A stretch of 64,000 nt of DNA from Picochlorum sp. 'celeri' (GCA_010909725.1 JAACMV010000018.1:1017001-1081000); one strand, 5' to 3'. Shown: positions 43,779 to 55,000, numbered from the stretch's first letter. Program-made: numbers and translations. Notes: generated by a model from the letters alone, not told the origin.

Positions 43779-44655
43779 ATGTCATCATCGCATGCAGGTG
43801 GAGGGAGAAGAGTGGACCTGGTTCGTTTGGTAAACCCGTACGTTGTCTTTCCTGTACGTGTATTGAAGATTTTAATAATCGTGGGGGGCTGATGTGGTTG
43901 CAGGGTGGATCAGGGTGAGGATGAAAAGGGTGGAGCTGGGAGGAGGGCTGCAGCTGAGGTGTTCCCCCGTGAGAGTAAGAAGGCTCTTTTGGAATCTGCA
44001 AAAGAGAAGGGGCTCGTGAAAGACTCGAGGTTTGTTCGAGAATCAGAGGTGCGTCATATTCCTGGTGATTTCTTGGAGCTATATGAGGCTCGCAGGATTT
44101 TTTAAGCCTGATGTGATTGCTTTACTGAGGTGGGCATGGTTGCAGTTGGGAGGGGACCAAGAAGGCCCTGGTGGCGCTCCTCGCGAGGGTCGAGACTCGA
44201 GACCTTTGGCGGACATCTTGCTGGAACAGCGTGAGGCGAAACAGGCAAAGTTTGAGGAGGGCTGGAAAGTGATGAAGACTGGGAAGAATAGGCCTTTAGA
44301 TGAAGAGGAGGCTGGGTTTTTAGAACAGTTGCTTGAGAATGAAGCACATGTGGAGAGGAGAATCATGGAGGAAGAAAAGAATGAAATTCAAGCCTTTCGA
44401 GAGGCTGCTGCTCATGCTCGAGAGAAGAGTAAGGGGGCATCTGTGGCTCCCAAGGTTGAAGCTAGCAGTGTGCCATCTAGCAGGAAGAGGCCTAGTACGC
44501 TGTTAATGAAGGAACGGATTAAAGTATGCAAACCAGAATCAAAAAAGAACGATGATAATAATAGCGAGACGAATGACACTATAAATGCTTCTGGTGATGA
44601 TGATGATACTGGAGGAGTGCTGCAAAGTCTCCTTGGTGGATATGGCTCTGAGTAA
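43779..44655 (+). CDS. FAM192A/NIP30 (PIP30)-like nuclear protein
   Basis: Three exons: 43779-43837, 43904-44048 and 44146-44655, with introns of 66 and 97 bp; about 237 aa. The conserved N-terminal domain of the FAM192A/Fyv6 family is visible: DSRFVRESE, RPLADILLEQREAKQAKFEE, GWKVMKTGKNRPLDEEEAGF and a charged helix to IMEEEKNEIQAFREAAAHA. The human member binds the PA28-gamma proteasome activator, and the yeast relative Fyv6 is linked to splicing. The C-terminal part is basic then acidic (SRKRPSTLLMKER; ASGDDDDTGG) and likely disordered. The stop lies only 7 bp from the convergent MSH5 stop. Confidence 0.75.
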
Positions 44656-44662
44656 CATCCTC

Positions 44663-46855
44663 CTACAGCAGGGAATGTTTGTCCAGGATAGACAATGCGT
44701 CCGAATGTGACTCCATGTTTTTTATATCATTGGCCAGTCTAATTGCATTGAGAGTGGAATATCTTTCATTCCTTCGCAGTGTGCCTCCAGAATTAATGAG
44801 CCGCAGAATGGATGTGCCTCTGGTCACTACGCATTGAGGCAATATGCCTTCAGTGCAGCCATCATTGGCTTCCTGTACGTCATTGTTGCGTGCTTTCACT
44901 TTGTATAAATATATTATACTTGAAGGCTTGTCAGAAGGCGTAATTTTGTGCAGTACAGTCTCCATGAAGAGCACTTTGCAACTAGTGGTGGCCTCGTGAC
45001 TCAGAGACTCCAGCAAAAGTTCACCCATATGAGTGGCGAAGAACACAACTGGTGGATTGCCCGTATGAAATTGTGCAAAATATTGTATGATGCCAGATGT
45101 CAAAGATATCCCATCGCAAGACAAGGTTTCTTTGCCGAACTCATCAATCACCACCAGAGATTTGCTGGAACAGTATGCCATCATGTCAGATACCCTGCGG
45201 ACACTCTGGCTGAAGGATGAATCACTGAGGGACTCTGCAGCCCCCATTTTAATGAATATCCTATCCATTTGAGGAATAATCGCCCTCTTAGCTGGCACAA
45301 AACACCCTATATGGGCAAGAAACGAAATGATTGAAATCTGCTGCAGGTACGAAGTTTTGCCTGAATCCAAAGGTCCGGTGACCACATGTATTCTTTGGGT
45401 CACAGAAACTTCTGTATCATTTGAGATACAATTCAAAGACTTCTTGCGAATGAATGGATTCCAGCCATTCTTGATGACGAACTCGTCATCCGTCTCGCTG
45501 TACTCTGGACGGTTGAAGTTGTGTTCAGCACAAAGCTTGGCCAGACTGAGTAGGCAATCAATATCTGCAATGTTTTGCATGACATCCGCAAGTATATTCT
45601 CTATTTGTAAGAGTTTGCTCAGTAGCTTATTGCATATGGCGGCTTCCAAGTCGCATATCCTTGGGAGCACATGATCAATTCTGCTATGCACTTCGTTGCT
45701 CACCTCTGTGGAATACAACGCCCCTTGATAGATGCTCGATCCAAGCGCCCCAGGCTCAAACGCCAACTCCCAGTCTGGAAGGCAATCGTAAATATACGAT
45801 GGCACTATACCCTCCGGACAATGCATGAAGACTCCAACCTGAGGAATATGGACCATTTCCCACTCATATGTTCCATGGCGCAAAACTTTGGGCAATCTAT
45901 CCCTCTGAAACACAGTCAGATGTCTCATTAGATCTTGAGTGCCAAAAAAAGAAGCCTTCAAATTGTCCAATTCCTCGCTGACTCCATAATGAATGCACAT
46001 GCCTTCCTGGACTTGCTCTTGATCCACTACTTTGTCAATCAAGCAGGATGCATGATGCAATTGCTCTTCAGCATCTCGTGATTCCAACACAAGAGCCGAT
46101 GCATTCTCACTAAAATTTGAGGCCAAGTATGCCACGAGCTCCAAGAGACACACTAGAGACTCTTTCAATTTGGTGAAATCTCTTGCATGACTCTTCGGAT
46201 TCGGCAGCGACTGAGTTTTCCACATCTTTTGAAGCACATCCAATGGATTTCCTACCTTTTTGATTAGTCTTTGAGCATCAGAAAAGCAATACCTATTCTG
46301 ACACAAGGATTCAATCTGATCCAATCGCTGGATACGAGCCTCTTTTGTCTTCAAAGGAAACAGAAGCAATTCTTTCAAACGCTTCTTCCCTTGCGCAGTC
46401 ATGCAATGTCCCTTGCATATTTCGAAAATGCTTTCCCCCTCCTTGATACCAGGCATGATCCCCATGGCACATAAAGATTCTTTGTCAGCCACGAGACACC
46501 CCTCCATTTGTCTCTGTGAGACTGGCACTTCCCCAGGTTCCTCATTGCTATTCACCACAGATCTAAGTGCGTGCACAGCATTGTGTATACCAGAGGTATC
46601 TTTTTGCTGGACGACGATTCGAACGTTCTGATCAAGTTGTTTGATACATTCTATCCACTTGTTTGGAAAACAGCCAAACAAGTGTATTTCTCCTGCCTGG
46701 ATCATCGATTGCAACTCCCTCATCCAATGCACAAATACAGTCGTTGAATCATACATGACCACATGAGTTGTCTGGATATCTTCACCATTCGCCCAAGCGA
46801 TATCCATCTCTCTACCATGATCTGTCACGAAGAAACAAGCTACGGTTTGGCTCAT
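44663..46855 (-). CDS. MSH5: Meiotic MutS homologue MSH5
   Basis: With MSH4 this forms the MutS-gamma clamp that stabilises Holliday junctions for meiotic crossovers. Single exon, 730 aa from ATG 46855 (upstream in frame is only a GTG). The N-terminus aligns with the MSH5 start (no mismatch-binding domain I). The core has MGIMPGIKEGESIFEI and the lever/clamp region, then the ATPase: GPLDSGKTSYLQQ (Walker A), FLAHIGCFVPAKRA, DRIFIKMGAAESLSDSSFS and VVIDEFGKETLSCDGI (Walker B). FVPA and the DRIF context favour MSH5 over MSH4. Two signature positions differ from the usual TGPN and FGKGT (see findings). Confidence 0.87.
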   Translation of the reverse strand: MSQTVACFFVTDHGREMDIAWANGEDIQTTHVVMYDSTTVFVHWMRELQSMIQAGEIHLFGCFPNKWIECIKQLDQNVRIVVQQKDTSGIHNAVHALRSVVNSNEEPGEVPVSQRQMEGCLVADKESLCAMGIMPGIKEGESIFEICKGHCMTAQGKKRLKELLLFPLKTKEARIQRLDQIESLCQNRYCFSDAQRLIKKVGNPLDVLQKMWKTQSLPNPKSHARDFTKLKESLVCLLELVAYLASNFSENASALVLESRDAEEQLHHASCLIDKVVDQEQVQEGMCIHYGVSEELDNLKASFFGTQDLMRHLTVFQRDRLPKVLRHGTYEWEMVHIPQVGVFMHCPEGIVPSYIYDCLPDWELAFEPGALGSSIYQGALYSTEVSNEVHSRIDHVLPRICDLEAAICNKLLSKLLQIENILADVMQNIADIDCLLSLAKLCAEHNFNRPEYSETDDEFVIKNGWNPFIRKKSLNCISNDTEVSVTQRIHVVTGPLDSGKTSYLQQISIISFLAHIGCFVPAKRAIIPQMDRIFIKMGAAESLSDSSFSQSVRRVSDMMAYCSSKSLVVIDEFGKETLSCDGISLTSGIIQYFAQFHTGNPPVVFFATHMGELLLESLSHEATTSCKVLFMETVLHKITPSDKPSSIIYLYKVKARNNDVQEANDGCTEGILPQCVVTRGTSILRLINSGGTLRRNERYSTLNAIRLANDIKNMESHSDALSILDKHSLL

Positions 46856-47411
46856 ACTTCCAAAAAATCGAATACGAAGTTCGTAAACTCCTCGCACATG
46901 ACACAGTTATGTGCATGGATATAATTTCAAAATAATCATCTGGATAGGTCCGGTATTCAATCCAGAAAGAGGAAAGAAGACGTACGTCGTCATGCAGGGC
47001 ACCGCCCATGCAACAACACATGGACAGTGGGTCGCCCATCCAAGGCAATCCTCGATAGGATGGCATACCAACCACTACAATGCTGCCACCTATCCCATCG
47101 AAGAAGTGATTTGATAGAGACTCTTGAGGATAGAATAGGGCTGAAGCGGATAAGATGGCCCACGTGGTATGAGTGACACGCCACTGCTCCTACAGCTCAT
47201 TCTTAGAAATCTGGTACATTTTAATAGGTAGGTAGTTGGTAGCTTGCTTGTGGTCTCCTTCTAGGCACTCTCGAGGGCCACCTGTCCGCGTGCAACGTCA
47301 ATGGAAGGAGGTCTACCCCGCGATCCCAGCCATTGATTTCTTCTTGATAAATATTGAGGCCTAGATGGATAACAATCGTATATATATGTGCAGATCTTTT
47401 GAATCGAGAAG
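46856..47411. other. Divergent promoter region (MSH5 / FNR)
   Basis: 556 bases between divergent start codons. No gene is recognised. It could hide a non-coding first exon of either gene. Confidence 0.4.
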
Positions 47412-48680
47412 ATGAACGCCGCTGTTGTTCAACGCCCAAGCGTCAAGGTATGAATGTGGCCAGAGCCGCTGTTGTTGGAGTTTGGCTCCGAGGGGGCTGG
47501 GAGATGGCGATGTGGACTTTGCAGTCTCCAATATCCTTTTTGGAGGAACTTCAATCACCATTCTGGTAGAATTGTAGTCTACATGTCCAAAGTCATCGTC
47601 TCCTGTCGGGAAGTGTGAGGGCCAGACGTGTCCTGTTCAAGTTCTTGTGTCTCACATGGATCTGTTTGATTGTTGCAGGCTGTTTTCGCCTCAAAGCCAT
47701 CTGCCAAGCGCACCTCTGTGCGATCTGCAGTCCGTGCTGCTGCCACAGAAGTGAAGCGTGCCGATGTGCCTCTCGAGTTGGAGGAGATTGGTCTTCCAAT
47801 GAACACCTTCAACCCAAAGAAGCCATTCACCGGAAAGATCAAGTCCGTTGAGCGTATTGTCGGTCCAAATGCAACTGGTGAGACGTGCCACATCATCATT
47901 GAGACCAACGGTGAGATCCCATTCGTCGAGGGTCAGTCATATGGAGTGATCCCACCAGGAACCAAGGTGAACTCCAAAGGAAAGGAGGTTCCTCACGGAA
48001 CTCGTCTCTACTCTATCGCATCCACTAGATACGGAGATAGCTTCGACGGACAGACCGCCTCTTTGTGTGTTCGTCGTGCCACCTACTGGTGCCCAGAGCT
48101 TGGAAAGGAGGATCCAGCCAAGAAGGGAATCTGCTCCAACTTCTTGTGTGATGCTACCCCAGGAACCGAAATCACCATGACCGGACCAACCGGAAAGGTT
48201 CTTCTCCTCCCAGAGGATCCAAATGCCGTGGTTATCATGGTTGCAACAGGAACTGGAATTGCTCCATTCCGTACCTTCTGGCGCAGAATGTTCATGGAGA
48301 ATGTGCCAAACTACAAATTCACTGGACTTGCATGGCTTTTCATGGGTGTTGCCAACTCTGACGCCAAGTTGTACGATGATGAGATCCAGTCCATTGCTGC
48401 AACATACCCAGATCAGTTCAGAATTGATTATGCCCTCTCTAGAGAGCAGACCAACAAGCGTGGTGGAAAGATGTACATTCAGGACAAGGTCGAGGAATAC
48501 GCTGATGAGATCTTTGACCTCATGAAGAATGGAGCTCACATGTACTTCTGTGGACTCAAGGGAATGATGCCTGGTATCTTGGAGATGCTTGAGCGTGTTG
48601 CCACAGAGAAGGGTCTCAACTGGTCTGAGTTCTACGAGGGACTTAAGCACAACAACCAGATCCACGTTGAGGTTTACTAA
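47412..48680 (+). CDS. PETH: Ferredoxin-NADP+ reductase, plastid
   Basis: Transfers electrons from photosystem I-reduced ferredoxin to NADP+ at the thylakoid. Exon 1 (47412-47447) encodes [12 protein letters not shown]; after a 231-bp intron, exon 2 (47679-48680) continues [20 protein letters not shown], completing the transit peptide. 345 aa. The FAD domain has [16 protein letters not shown] and [11 protein letters not shown]; the NADP domain has [37 protein letters not shown] and [13 protein letters not shown]. It ends in the stacking Tyr (HVEVY). Root and leaf forms are not distinguishable here; a photosynthetic role is likely. Confidence 0.97.
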
Positions 48681-48734
48681 TTAATTTGAATATGCACATT
48701 CTATTTTCGCCGTGTTGGCAAATTTATCCTAAAG

Positions 48735-48739
48735 TGTAA
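48735..48739 (+). terminator. TGTAA poly(A) signal
   Basis: TGTAA 55 bases past the FNR stop, in the short gap before the convergent BCKDH gene. Confidence 0.5.
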
Positions 48740-48768
48740 CATGTGGAGCATGTATTAGAGATTCGTAA

Positions 48769-50115
48769 TCATGGCATGGCCAACCTCAGAAACTCCTCCC
48801 GTTGCTGTTGCAAGCTGAAGGTGCTGTGGTCGTATACGTCGTCGAAAAGGCTCACAGGTGACAAAGGTGGTTCCTTCTCTGCCTTGCGAATTGCCTCTCG
48901 TGCCTCTTCTACTCCGCGCTGGAAGAGCTCTGTGTCCTCATCATCATCAATACCCTGACACGATTGGCTTCCATACGTCTTCAAAAAGCGTTTCAGTCGA
49001 AATAGAGGATCGCCCACCTTCATACTCTGCTCCAACAATGTTGTAGGCATATATCTTGTACAGTCATCAGATGTCGAATGGTCGCCCAGCCTGTGTGACA
49101 GCAGTTCCAGTAGAACAGGCAATCCAGTTGCTGAAACATACTCTCGAGCCATTCTTGTTGCCAAATATACAGCCCTTGCGTCCCCTCCATCCACTCGACA
49201 AGATGCGATTCCATATCCAGAAGCTCTCGAAACAATACCGTCCCCTCTATATTGCTCGTTGGCCGAAGTGCTGATGGACCATCCGTTGTTTCTACAAATG
49301 AACAATACTGGACATTCCAGTGTGGATGCAAAGTTCAATGCAGCGTGAAAATCCCCTTCAGAAGCTGCGCCTTCTCCAAAGTAGCAGCACGATATATTTT
49401 TCTCTTCCGAAAGCTTTAACGAGTACGAAAATCCCACAGCATGAAGTAGTTGCGTTGCCAGTGGAGACGACACTGTGTGGAAGTTTCTGGTCTTGTCTCC
49501 ATAGTGAACCGGCATCTGCCTCCCTTTCCCTGCATCCTTCCTGGTCCCACAGCACTGATGGGCCATCTCTTCCATAGATATACCTCGCCAGAGCAACGCA
49601 CCATGCTCACGATACTGAGAAAATATGTGATCATTCCCCTCTAATGCTGCCGCACTGGCCACAACTGCAGCCTCCTCCCCTCTTGACTCCATGAAAAAAG
49701 AAACCCTACCTTGTCTCTGAGCTACCTTGAATGTTTCGTCAAAAGCTCTCAAACGAACCATAGTTTCAAAAATCTTGCGCAGCACCGCCATATCCATATC
49801 ATACTTGGCAATACTGATGCCATCCTGAGTAATCGTTTGGAACGCCTGGACAACAGTGTCGCAGTGATCTATGCTCAAATGGGTTGTTATTGGATAATTT
49901 CCAGAGGAATGAGACATCACCGCTGAAGTTTCCACCGACTCAAGGCTGTCAACCATGGAGGAAAACCAATGCGGTGCCCCATGGTAACAACTCTGGAGAA
50001 ATCTTTTGTTCAACACCCTGCTTAATGGAGAATACAGCGTACCCAGCATGACATAGCTTTGAATACATCTATCGTGATGATTCGAAGATGAAACAGTCAT
50101 GGTGACATTGACCAT
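48769..50115 (-). CDS. BCKDHA: Branched-chain 2-oxoacid dehydrogenase E1 alpha, mitochondrial
   Basis: The thiamine-diphosphate-dependent decarboxylase subunit of branched-chain amino acid breakdown. Single exon, 448 aa from ATG 50115 (the frame further upstream begins with TTG). The first 100 residues hold a presequence. The E1-alpha core has FFMESRGEEAAVVASAAAL, FSQYREHGALLWRGISMEEM, GKGRQMPVHYGDK and TVSSPLATQLLHAVG. The TPP motif spans GEGAASEGDFHAALNFAS to CRNNGWSIST. The regulatory loop HRLGDHSTSDDCTRY retains the Ser phosphorylated by BCKDH kinase in animals. The PDH E1-alpha alternative is less likely because of the HSTSDD and GKGRQMP segments. Confidence 0.95.
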   Translation of the reverse strand: MVNVTMTVSSSNHHDRCIQSYVMLGTLYSPLSRVLNKRFLQSCYHGAPHWFSSMVDSLESVETSAVMSHSSGNYPITTHLSIDHCDTVVQAFQTITQDGISIAKYDMDMAVLRKIFETMVRLRAFDETFKVAQRQGRVSFFMESRGEEAAVVASAAALEGNDHIFSQYREHGALLWRGISMEEMAHQCCGTRKDAGKGRQMPVHYGDKTRNFHTVSSPLATQLLHAVGFSYSLKLSEEKNISCCYFGEGAASEGDFHAALNFASTLECPVLFICRNNGWSISTSANEQYRGDGIVSRASGYGIASCRVDGGDARAVYLATRMAREYVSATGLPVLLELLSHRLGDHSTSDDCTRYMPTTLLEQSMKVGDPLFRLKRFLKTYGSQSCQGIDDDEDTELFQRGVEEAREAIRKAEKEPPLSPVSLFDDVYDHSTFSLQQQREEFLRLAMP

Positions 50116-50316
50116 TCCGAATCCGACAGATGTCAAAAACAACCAGTCAACTTGCCTCGAAAGTGGCGCCTTCCGAAGGCGGATTCCGGTAGATCGAGGA
50201 ATTTAAAAAAGTGCTCCTGAAACGGACTAAAATCATCTTGTTGATGATTTAATAATCATTCTTATTATTAATACCCCTTTGAATCAGGTTGTCCACCTCC
50301 TCAGACGACAGTAGTT

Positions 50317-51483
50317 ATGTTTCAAAGCATCTCGCGCCATTCTGTCAACCAGGTTTCTGTGAAGCACACAAAAGCTTCCTTTTGGTCGTTTCATAGATGC
50401 AATCTTCTACGTAAACCCAAACTATTGATGCCTATTAGTCGCGCCGTGGAGGACATTGAGGCTACTGCAACCGAGGTTGGACCAAGACTGCATCTCCATG
50501 TTACAGTGCCTTTGTCAGTGAATTTTGGCGAACATCTCCGCCTCGTAGGATCTTGCCCAGAACTCGGTGAATGGGATGTGAACAGTGCCCCTCAATTTCG
50601 TTGGACGGCTGGTGATCTGTGGCAACTTGACGTTGATTTTGCTCCTGGCTTGGAACCAACTGAGTTTAAGCTCGTTCATGTCCTTGGGACAGGTGAATGC
50701 ATTTGGGAATACACAAATAATAGGACACTAGATGTTTCGGACATGGATGCAATGAAGGATGGCCGTGTGATGTTGAAATGGTGTGATGAGTCGGAGGATG
50801 CAATGACCATTTACCCAGAGCATATGAGCACCATTGCCTCGTGGGACGAGGATGATACGCCTCTGGCGACTGGATTTGATGATGAGGATACCGCCACGTC
50901 ATTTACTGAAGATATGGTGAGTACAGAAGAGGTGACTGGTGGCGACAACGAACCAATTGAGATGATTGATACCCTTGAGGAATCCAACCAAACAGAGGAA
51001 TTGGTTGAGGATTCAGATGTGATGGTCGAGGAAGAGAAAGATGATACGATTAAGAATGATGATACAGAATCAGTTACTTCGGAAACAGTACAAGATAATG
51101 AATCCAATCAGAAAGCTTTCAAGAAGGTCGCAACAACAGCTGGAATGGTGGCTGCAGGGGTTGCTGGCGCAGCCTTGCTCGGAGGCCTTGCGGTCGATAT
51201 GGCTGACACTGCGGTTTTGGGAGCATTCGCTGTCGCCGCTGGAAGCGCTGCCTTTGGCCCCAAGTCGGCGAAGAAGAATCAGAAGACAGACACAGTTCTG
51301 GATGAGACTGACACACTTCCAACCCCTTCTGAGGGCGATGAGGAAGAGAAAGACAGAGCAATCACAGAACCTGGCACAATCATCGCCGCTGGATTGCTCT
51401 CAGCCATCGAACAAGGCACCAAGGTTGTCAATGCCACCAGTCCAGAGCAGCGTGCAAGTGACCTCCCAGAGGATGACCAATGA
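50317..51483 (+). CDS. CBM20 starch-binding protein with glycine-rich hydrophobic segment
   Basis: Single exon, 388 aa. Residues 1-45 are Ser/Arg/Lys rich (SFWSFHRCNLLRKPKLLMPI), a likely plastid transit peptide. Residues 60-150 form a CBM20: RLHLHVTVPLSVNFGEHLRL, VGSCPELGEWDVNSAPQFRW with the binding Trp, LWQLDVDF and FKLVHVLGTGECIWEYTNN. A long acidic, probably disordered region follows (ELVEDSDVMVEEEKDDTIKN). Then comes a glycine/alanine-rich hydrophobic stretch at about 268-315 (TAGMVAAGVAGAALLGGLAV and LGAFAVAAGSAAF), and a charged tail. No catalytic domain is present. A role tethering starch to a membrane is a guess. Confidence 0.75.
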   Translation: MFQSISRHSVNQVSVKHTKASFWSFHRCNLLRKPKLLMPISRAVEDIEATATEVGPRLHLHVTVPLSVNFGEHLRLVGSCPELGEWDVNSAPQFRWTAGDLWQLDVDFAPGLEPTEFKLVHVLGTGECIWEYTNNRTLDVSDMDAMKDGRVMLKWCDESEDAMTIYPEHMSTIASWDEDDTPLATGFDDEDTATSFTEDMVSTEEVTGGDNEPIEMIDTLEESNQTEELVEDSDVMVEEEKDDTIKNDDTESVTSETVQDNESNQKAFKKVATTAGMVAAGVAGAALLGGLAVDMADTAVLGAFAVAAGSAAFGPKSAKKNQKTDTVLDETDTLPTPSEGDEEEKDRAITEPGTIIAAGLLSAIEQGTKVVNATSPEQRASDLPEDDQ

Positions 51484-52091
51484 TAGCATGCACAGGGCCT
51501 CCCCTGAGATAGTAGAGTATCAAGTTATGTAATAGAAAGAATCGTGTGCCAAAAACGACCATGCACACATGTGAGAAGGGATTTTCCATGTCGGCATGCA
51601 AGGTTGTACGACGACGCCCCTAGGGCTTTTGAAGATTCCCGGTCGACCGGGAATCACCAGCCTGGGGCCGTCCTAGGGGGATTCCGCTCGACGACATTGG
51701 AAGTGCCAACCAAATCATCACACTCTTCCATCCCTCGATTCCGCTACTTCCCCCATGAGATTCTTTTCACAAATCAATTCGCAAATTTCACAATTGCCAT
51801 TGCAGGGAATGGATACAGGTGAAGACCTCGTACGACAAACGAAGTCTCATTATCCAACGCAAGTGGCATAGGTGTGCGTATCTCTTCCACATCTGAACCA
51901 CAGTTGATACTATATTTCATAGTTGGTTATAATTGAGGGTAGGTGCATTTCATTTGTGACCACAACCCCCAGAAACGGTTACGCCCTTTTGCATAGTACA
52001 GGATTTCACTTGCTATTTTCTGTCCGCAGGAATTGATCTATGATGGTAAGAGCCATTTAAATTTAATTATCTAGAGTTTCTTGATCAATCG
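51484..52091. other. Intergenic region with palindrome
   Basis: 608 bases between the CBM20 gene and the SET gene, both on the + strand. It contains a 22-bp perfect palindrome flanked by an inverted CCCCTAGG repeat, but no gene. Confidence 0.5.
51617..51679. repeat. 22-bp perfect palindrome inside an inverted repeat
   Basis: The 22-base palindrome at 51634-51655, centred on GTCGAC, reads the same on both strands (left half GATTCCCGGTC). It is flanked by CCCCTAGG (51617-51624) and its complement CCTAGGGG (51672-51679). It lies about 150 bases past the CBM20 stop. Confidence 0.85.
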
Positions 52092-55000
52092 ATGAGAGAG
52101 ATGAGTGGCAAAGGAACTCTACAGAAAGGGTCGCCGGGCGAGGGACAACAATTTCAGCCTCCGGCACGGTCGACCGATAAAGCGACAAAGAGGCCGGCAC
52201 CATCCAGCCATACTCAGAATAATAAGCCAACCGTGACAGAGAACAAACAGGATGGGGGCCAGCAAGAACCAGTCGACTCCGTGCGAGCTCAGGCTGTGCC
52301 AACACCGAGGCCAGGTTCCTATGCTCCTCCCGGCGGATTTGCCCAAAGGCAAGAGGGATGGAGCAGGCCAATTCCACGGCATGGGTCGAATTATAGCTTC
52401 TCTCCCTTGGGTATGTACGGCCATAGCTTTGGGTCCGAGGGCATGATGGAGTATGAGCAATCAGTGTATGGGCCTTACCCCCTGCTGGCTGGCCAGTCTA
52501 CGCCTGGCCATAGACGTGCGGCGAATGACGCACGACGGGGTGATATGAGATTTGGCAGTCTTCTTGGGATGAATAGCATGGGTGGCCCTGACAACAGGAC
52601 AGGGGGAATGTTGGGTAAGATGCCAAGAATGGGACTGCATTCTCTCAACCTCCAGGGCAACATGTCAGGGCTTTCAGCAACAACTGCAGCTTGGTATGAG
52701 AGGAGTGCTGCGAGTTATGAGAAATCAAAGGAGATATTCGATTACATGTCGAAACGCTGTGATGCTAATGACTGCACTCACGTTGATCAGGAGAAGTTGG
52801 TGACCATTACGAAAGAAAGGACTGTGCGCCAACTTGATTTCAATGCAGCTTCTCAAGCTATGAATGCGATCATAATCGCGGAGAAGAAATGGAGTACTGA
52901 GCCCCATGGAGAGGGCTTTAGAACATATGCAAAGGATATTCGAGCATTGATTGAGCACAACTCTATTGATGCCATGCGCATCATGTATCCCATGTCAGAA
53001 GACGCCGGTCCTCAGTGCGAAGCACAGAGTATTGCTGAGACAGTCGAGGAAGCCGGCAAGAGAGCAGCCTTCATGAAGGAGTATGCCGAGAATACTGCAC
53101 AAGCATATGGAATACCTTTGAATACGCCAGCTGATGCCTTCTTGGAGTGTGCCGAGCAATATTATCTGTCAGAGAATTCTGAAGGTACCTATATGGTACC
53201 TTCCCCTGGAACTGAAGCGCATTTGGGGAGATTCAGAGACTTTTCGCAGACATTCAGCGGCTACTTCCCAAGGCACGATCATGGCAAGAATGGGACACCC
53301 AAGGCAGAAACGAGTCTTGCGCAGTTTGCAAAAGCAATCATGCCAAAAGATAATGGCACTGAAATGGGAGAAAAGTTTTTGCACGCTCAAGGTTGGAAGA
53401 CAAAGCCTGCACCAATCAACGCACATGTTCTGATGAAGGAGCGGCAACCACAGGCATCAGCCATGTCTTTTGATGTTCGCTCCAGTCAGTGGTGGAATCC
53501 AACCCAGGATGGGTTTTCACCAAAGGTTGATTCGTTCGGGCAGCCGGGGAATCCTGTGTGGGGGATGAACGATGACCTCTTCCAGAGTGGATTCCAGGAT
53601 GGTTTGGAGGAGCTAAGCTCAGGTGTGCCAAAGGATTTCAATCAAATAATTCAAGCCGCAGAGAAAACCTCAAGTTCAAAAGGCGGAGAAAGGTCTAAAG
53701 CACCGTTGGATTTGGAGCAAGATACATGTGGCCAGCAACCTAACCCACCACCTCCTCTGTGCTACTGTGGTCAGCGATGTACAAAGAAGTGCAACACACA
53801 AGGGTTTTTCTGGGGCTGTGCTTCTTGTGCATGTGAGGCACAAATACCTATCATGCAGGGCAAAATGGCTGATAAATCCGGAAATACTGGTTTACAACAT
53901 CGTCGGACGGTGCATGGACGTGAGACACAGGCACCTCAACGCCTTGCTGCTGACGAGACGACGTCAAAGACATGCGTTGATGGCGAAAACGAGAGACATG
54001 GGCCTCAGAAGCCTAAAGGAGCAGGCAGAGTGGCACTCGCATCTTCACTGCCGAATAAACTTCCAAACAGCCTTGATTCTTCTGGGATCAAAGAGTCTGG
54101 CACAACATATCGGGTCAACTCTGAATCTTTTCCACTTCAGCCATGCAAGAGAAAAGACTATTGCGTTAAACCCGCTGGTCATCGTGGTGGGTGTAGTAAA
54201 GGTCGACCAAGAAGACCTTTTGGAAGACCCAGAAAAAAGCCAAAAGTACAGAATGGTGCAGATGATACTGGTGCGATTCTGAGCATGGATAAGGGCGCAC
54301 CTTTGCCTCATGAAGAACTCATTCTGTCAAGGCCAGAAAATCCATCAAAAGGGGATCCCAGGAACAGCAAGTCGTCTCAGGCAACGGAAAGTATCAGGAA
54401 GGCTGCAGAGAAAATGGAGGACAGAGGGAAAACTGAATCCCCCAAGATTGGAAAAAATTTGGAAGTGACGTCAAAATGGGCAAATGACGCGAACCATACT
54501 ACATCAAGCCGTGATGTCTCAAATGAGAGCGATCCTGATTACACTGAAGGACAAAGTGGGGATCAGGTCACTCCACAAAAAGTGGAGGAGGAGGAGCAGC
54601 AGCAGCCGCCAAGAGATTATATTTCGTTGATGATGGAGGCAATCCAGAAGGAAAGAGAAGCGATTCCTGTTGAGCTCCGCTGCATTAGGAAGCCAACATG
54701 TCTTAACATCAGAGGACATCGAGGTCGGTGTAGGTTGCGGCCTGGTGGTTTTCCTGCAAAGAGGAACAAAGGTGTATCTAATGCACAATTAGAAGCTTTG
54801 AACGAGGAGATGACAAAGCAAACTTCCCCTGAAGCTTTTAATGAAGAGAAGACAAAGCAAACTTCTCCAGAAGCCTCAAACGAGGAGGAGACAAAGCAAA
54901 CTTCTCCAGAAGCTTCAAATGAGGAGAACAGGAAGAAAGCACCTGAAGTAGGCGCCAAAGGTAAAATAGGCCCTGAACCTGTTTCAAAATCTCCAGATTT

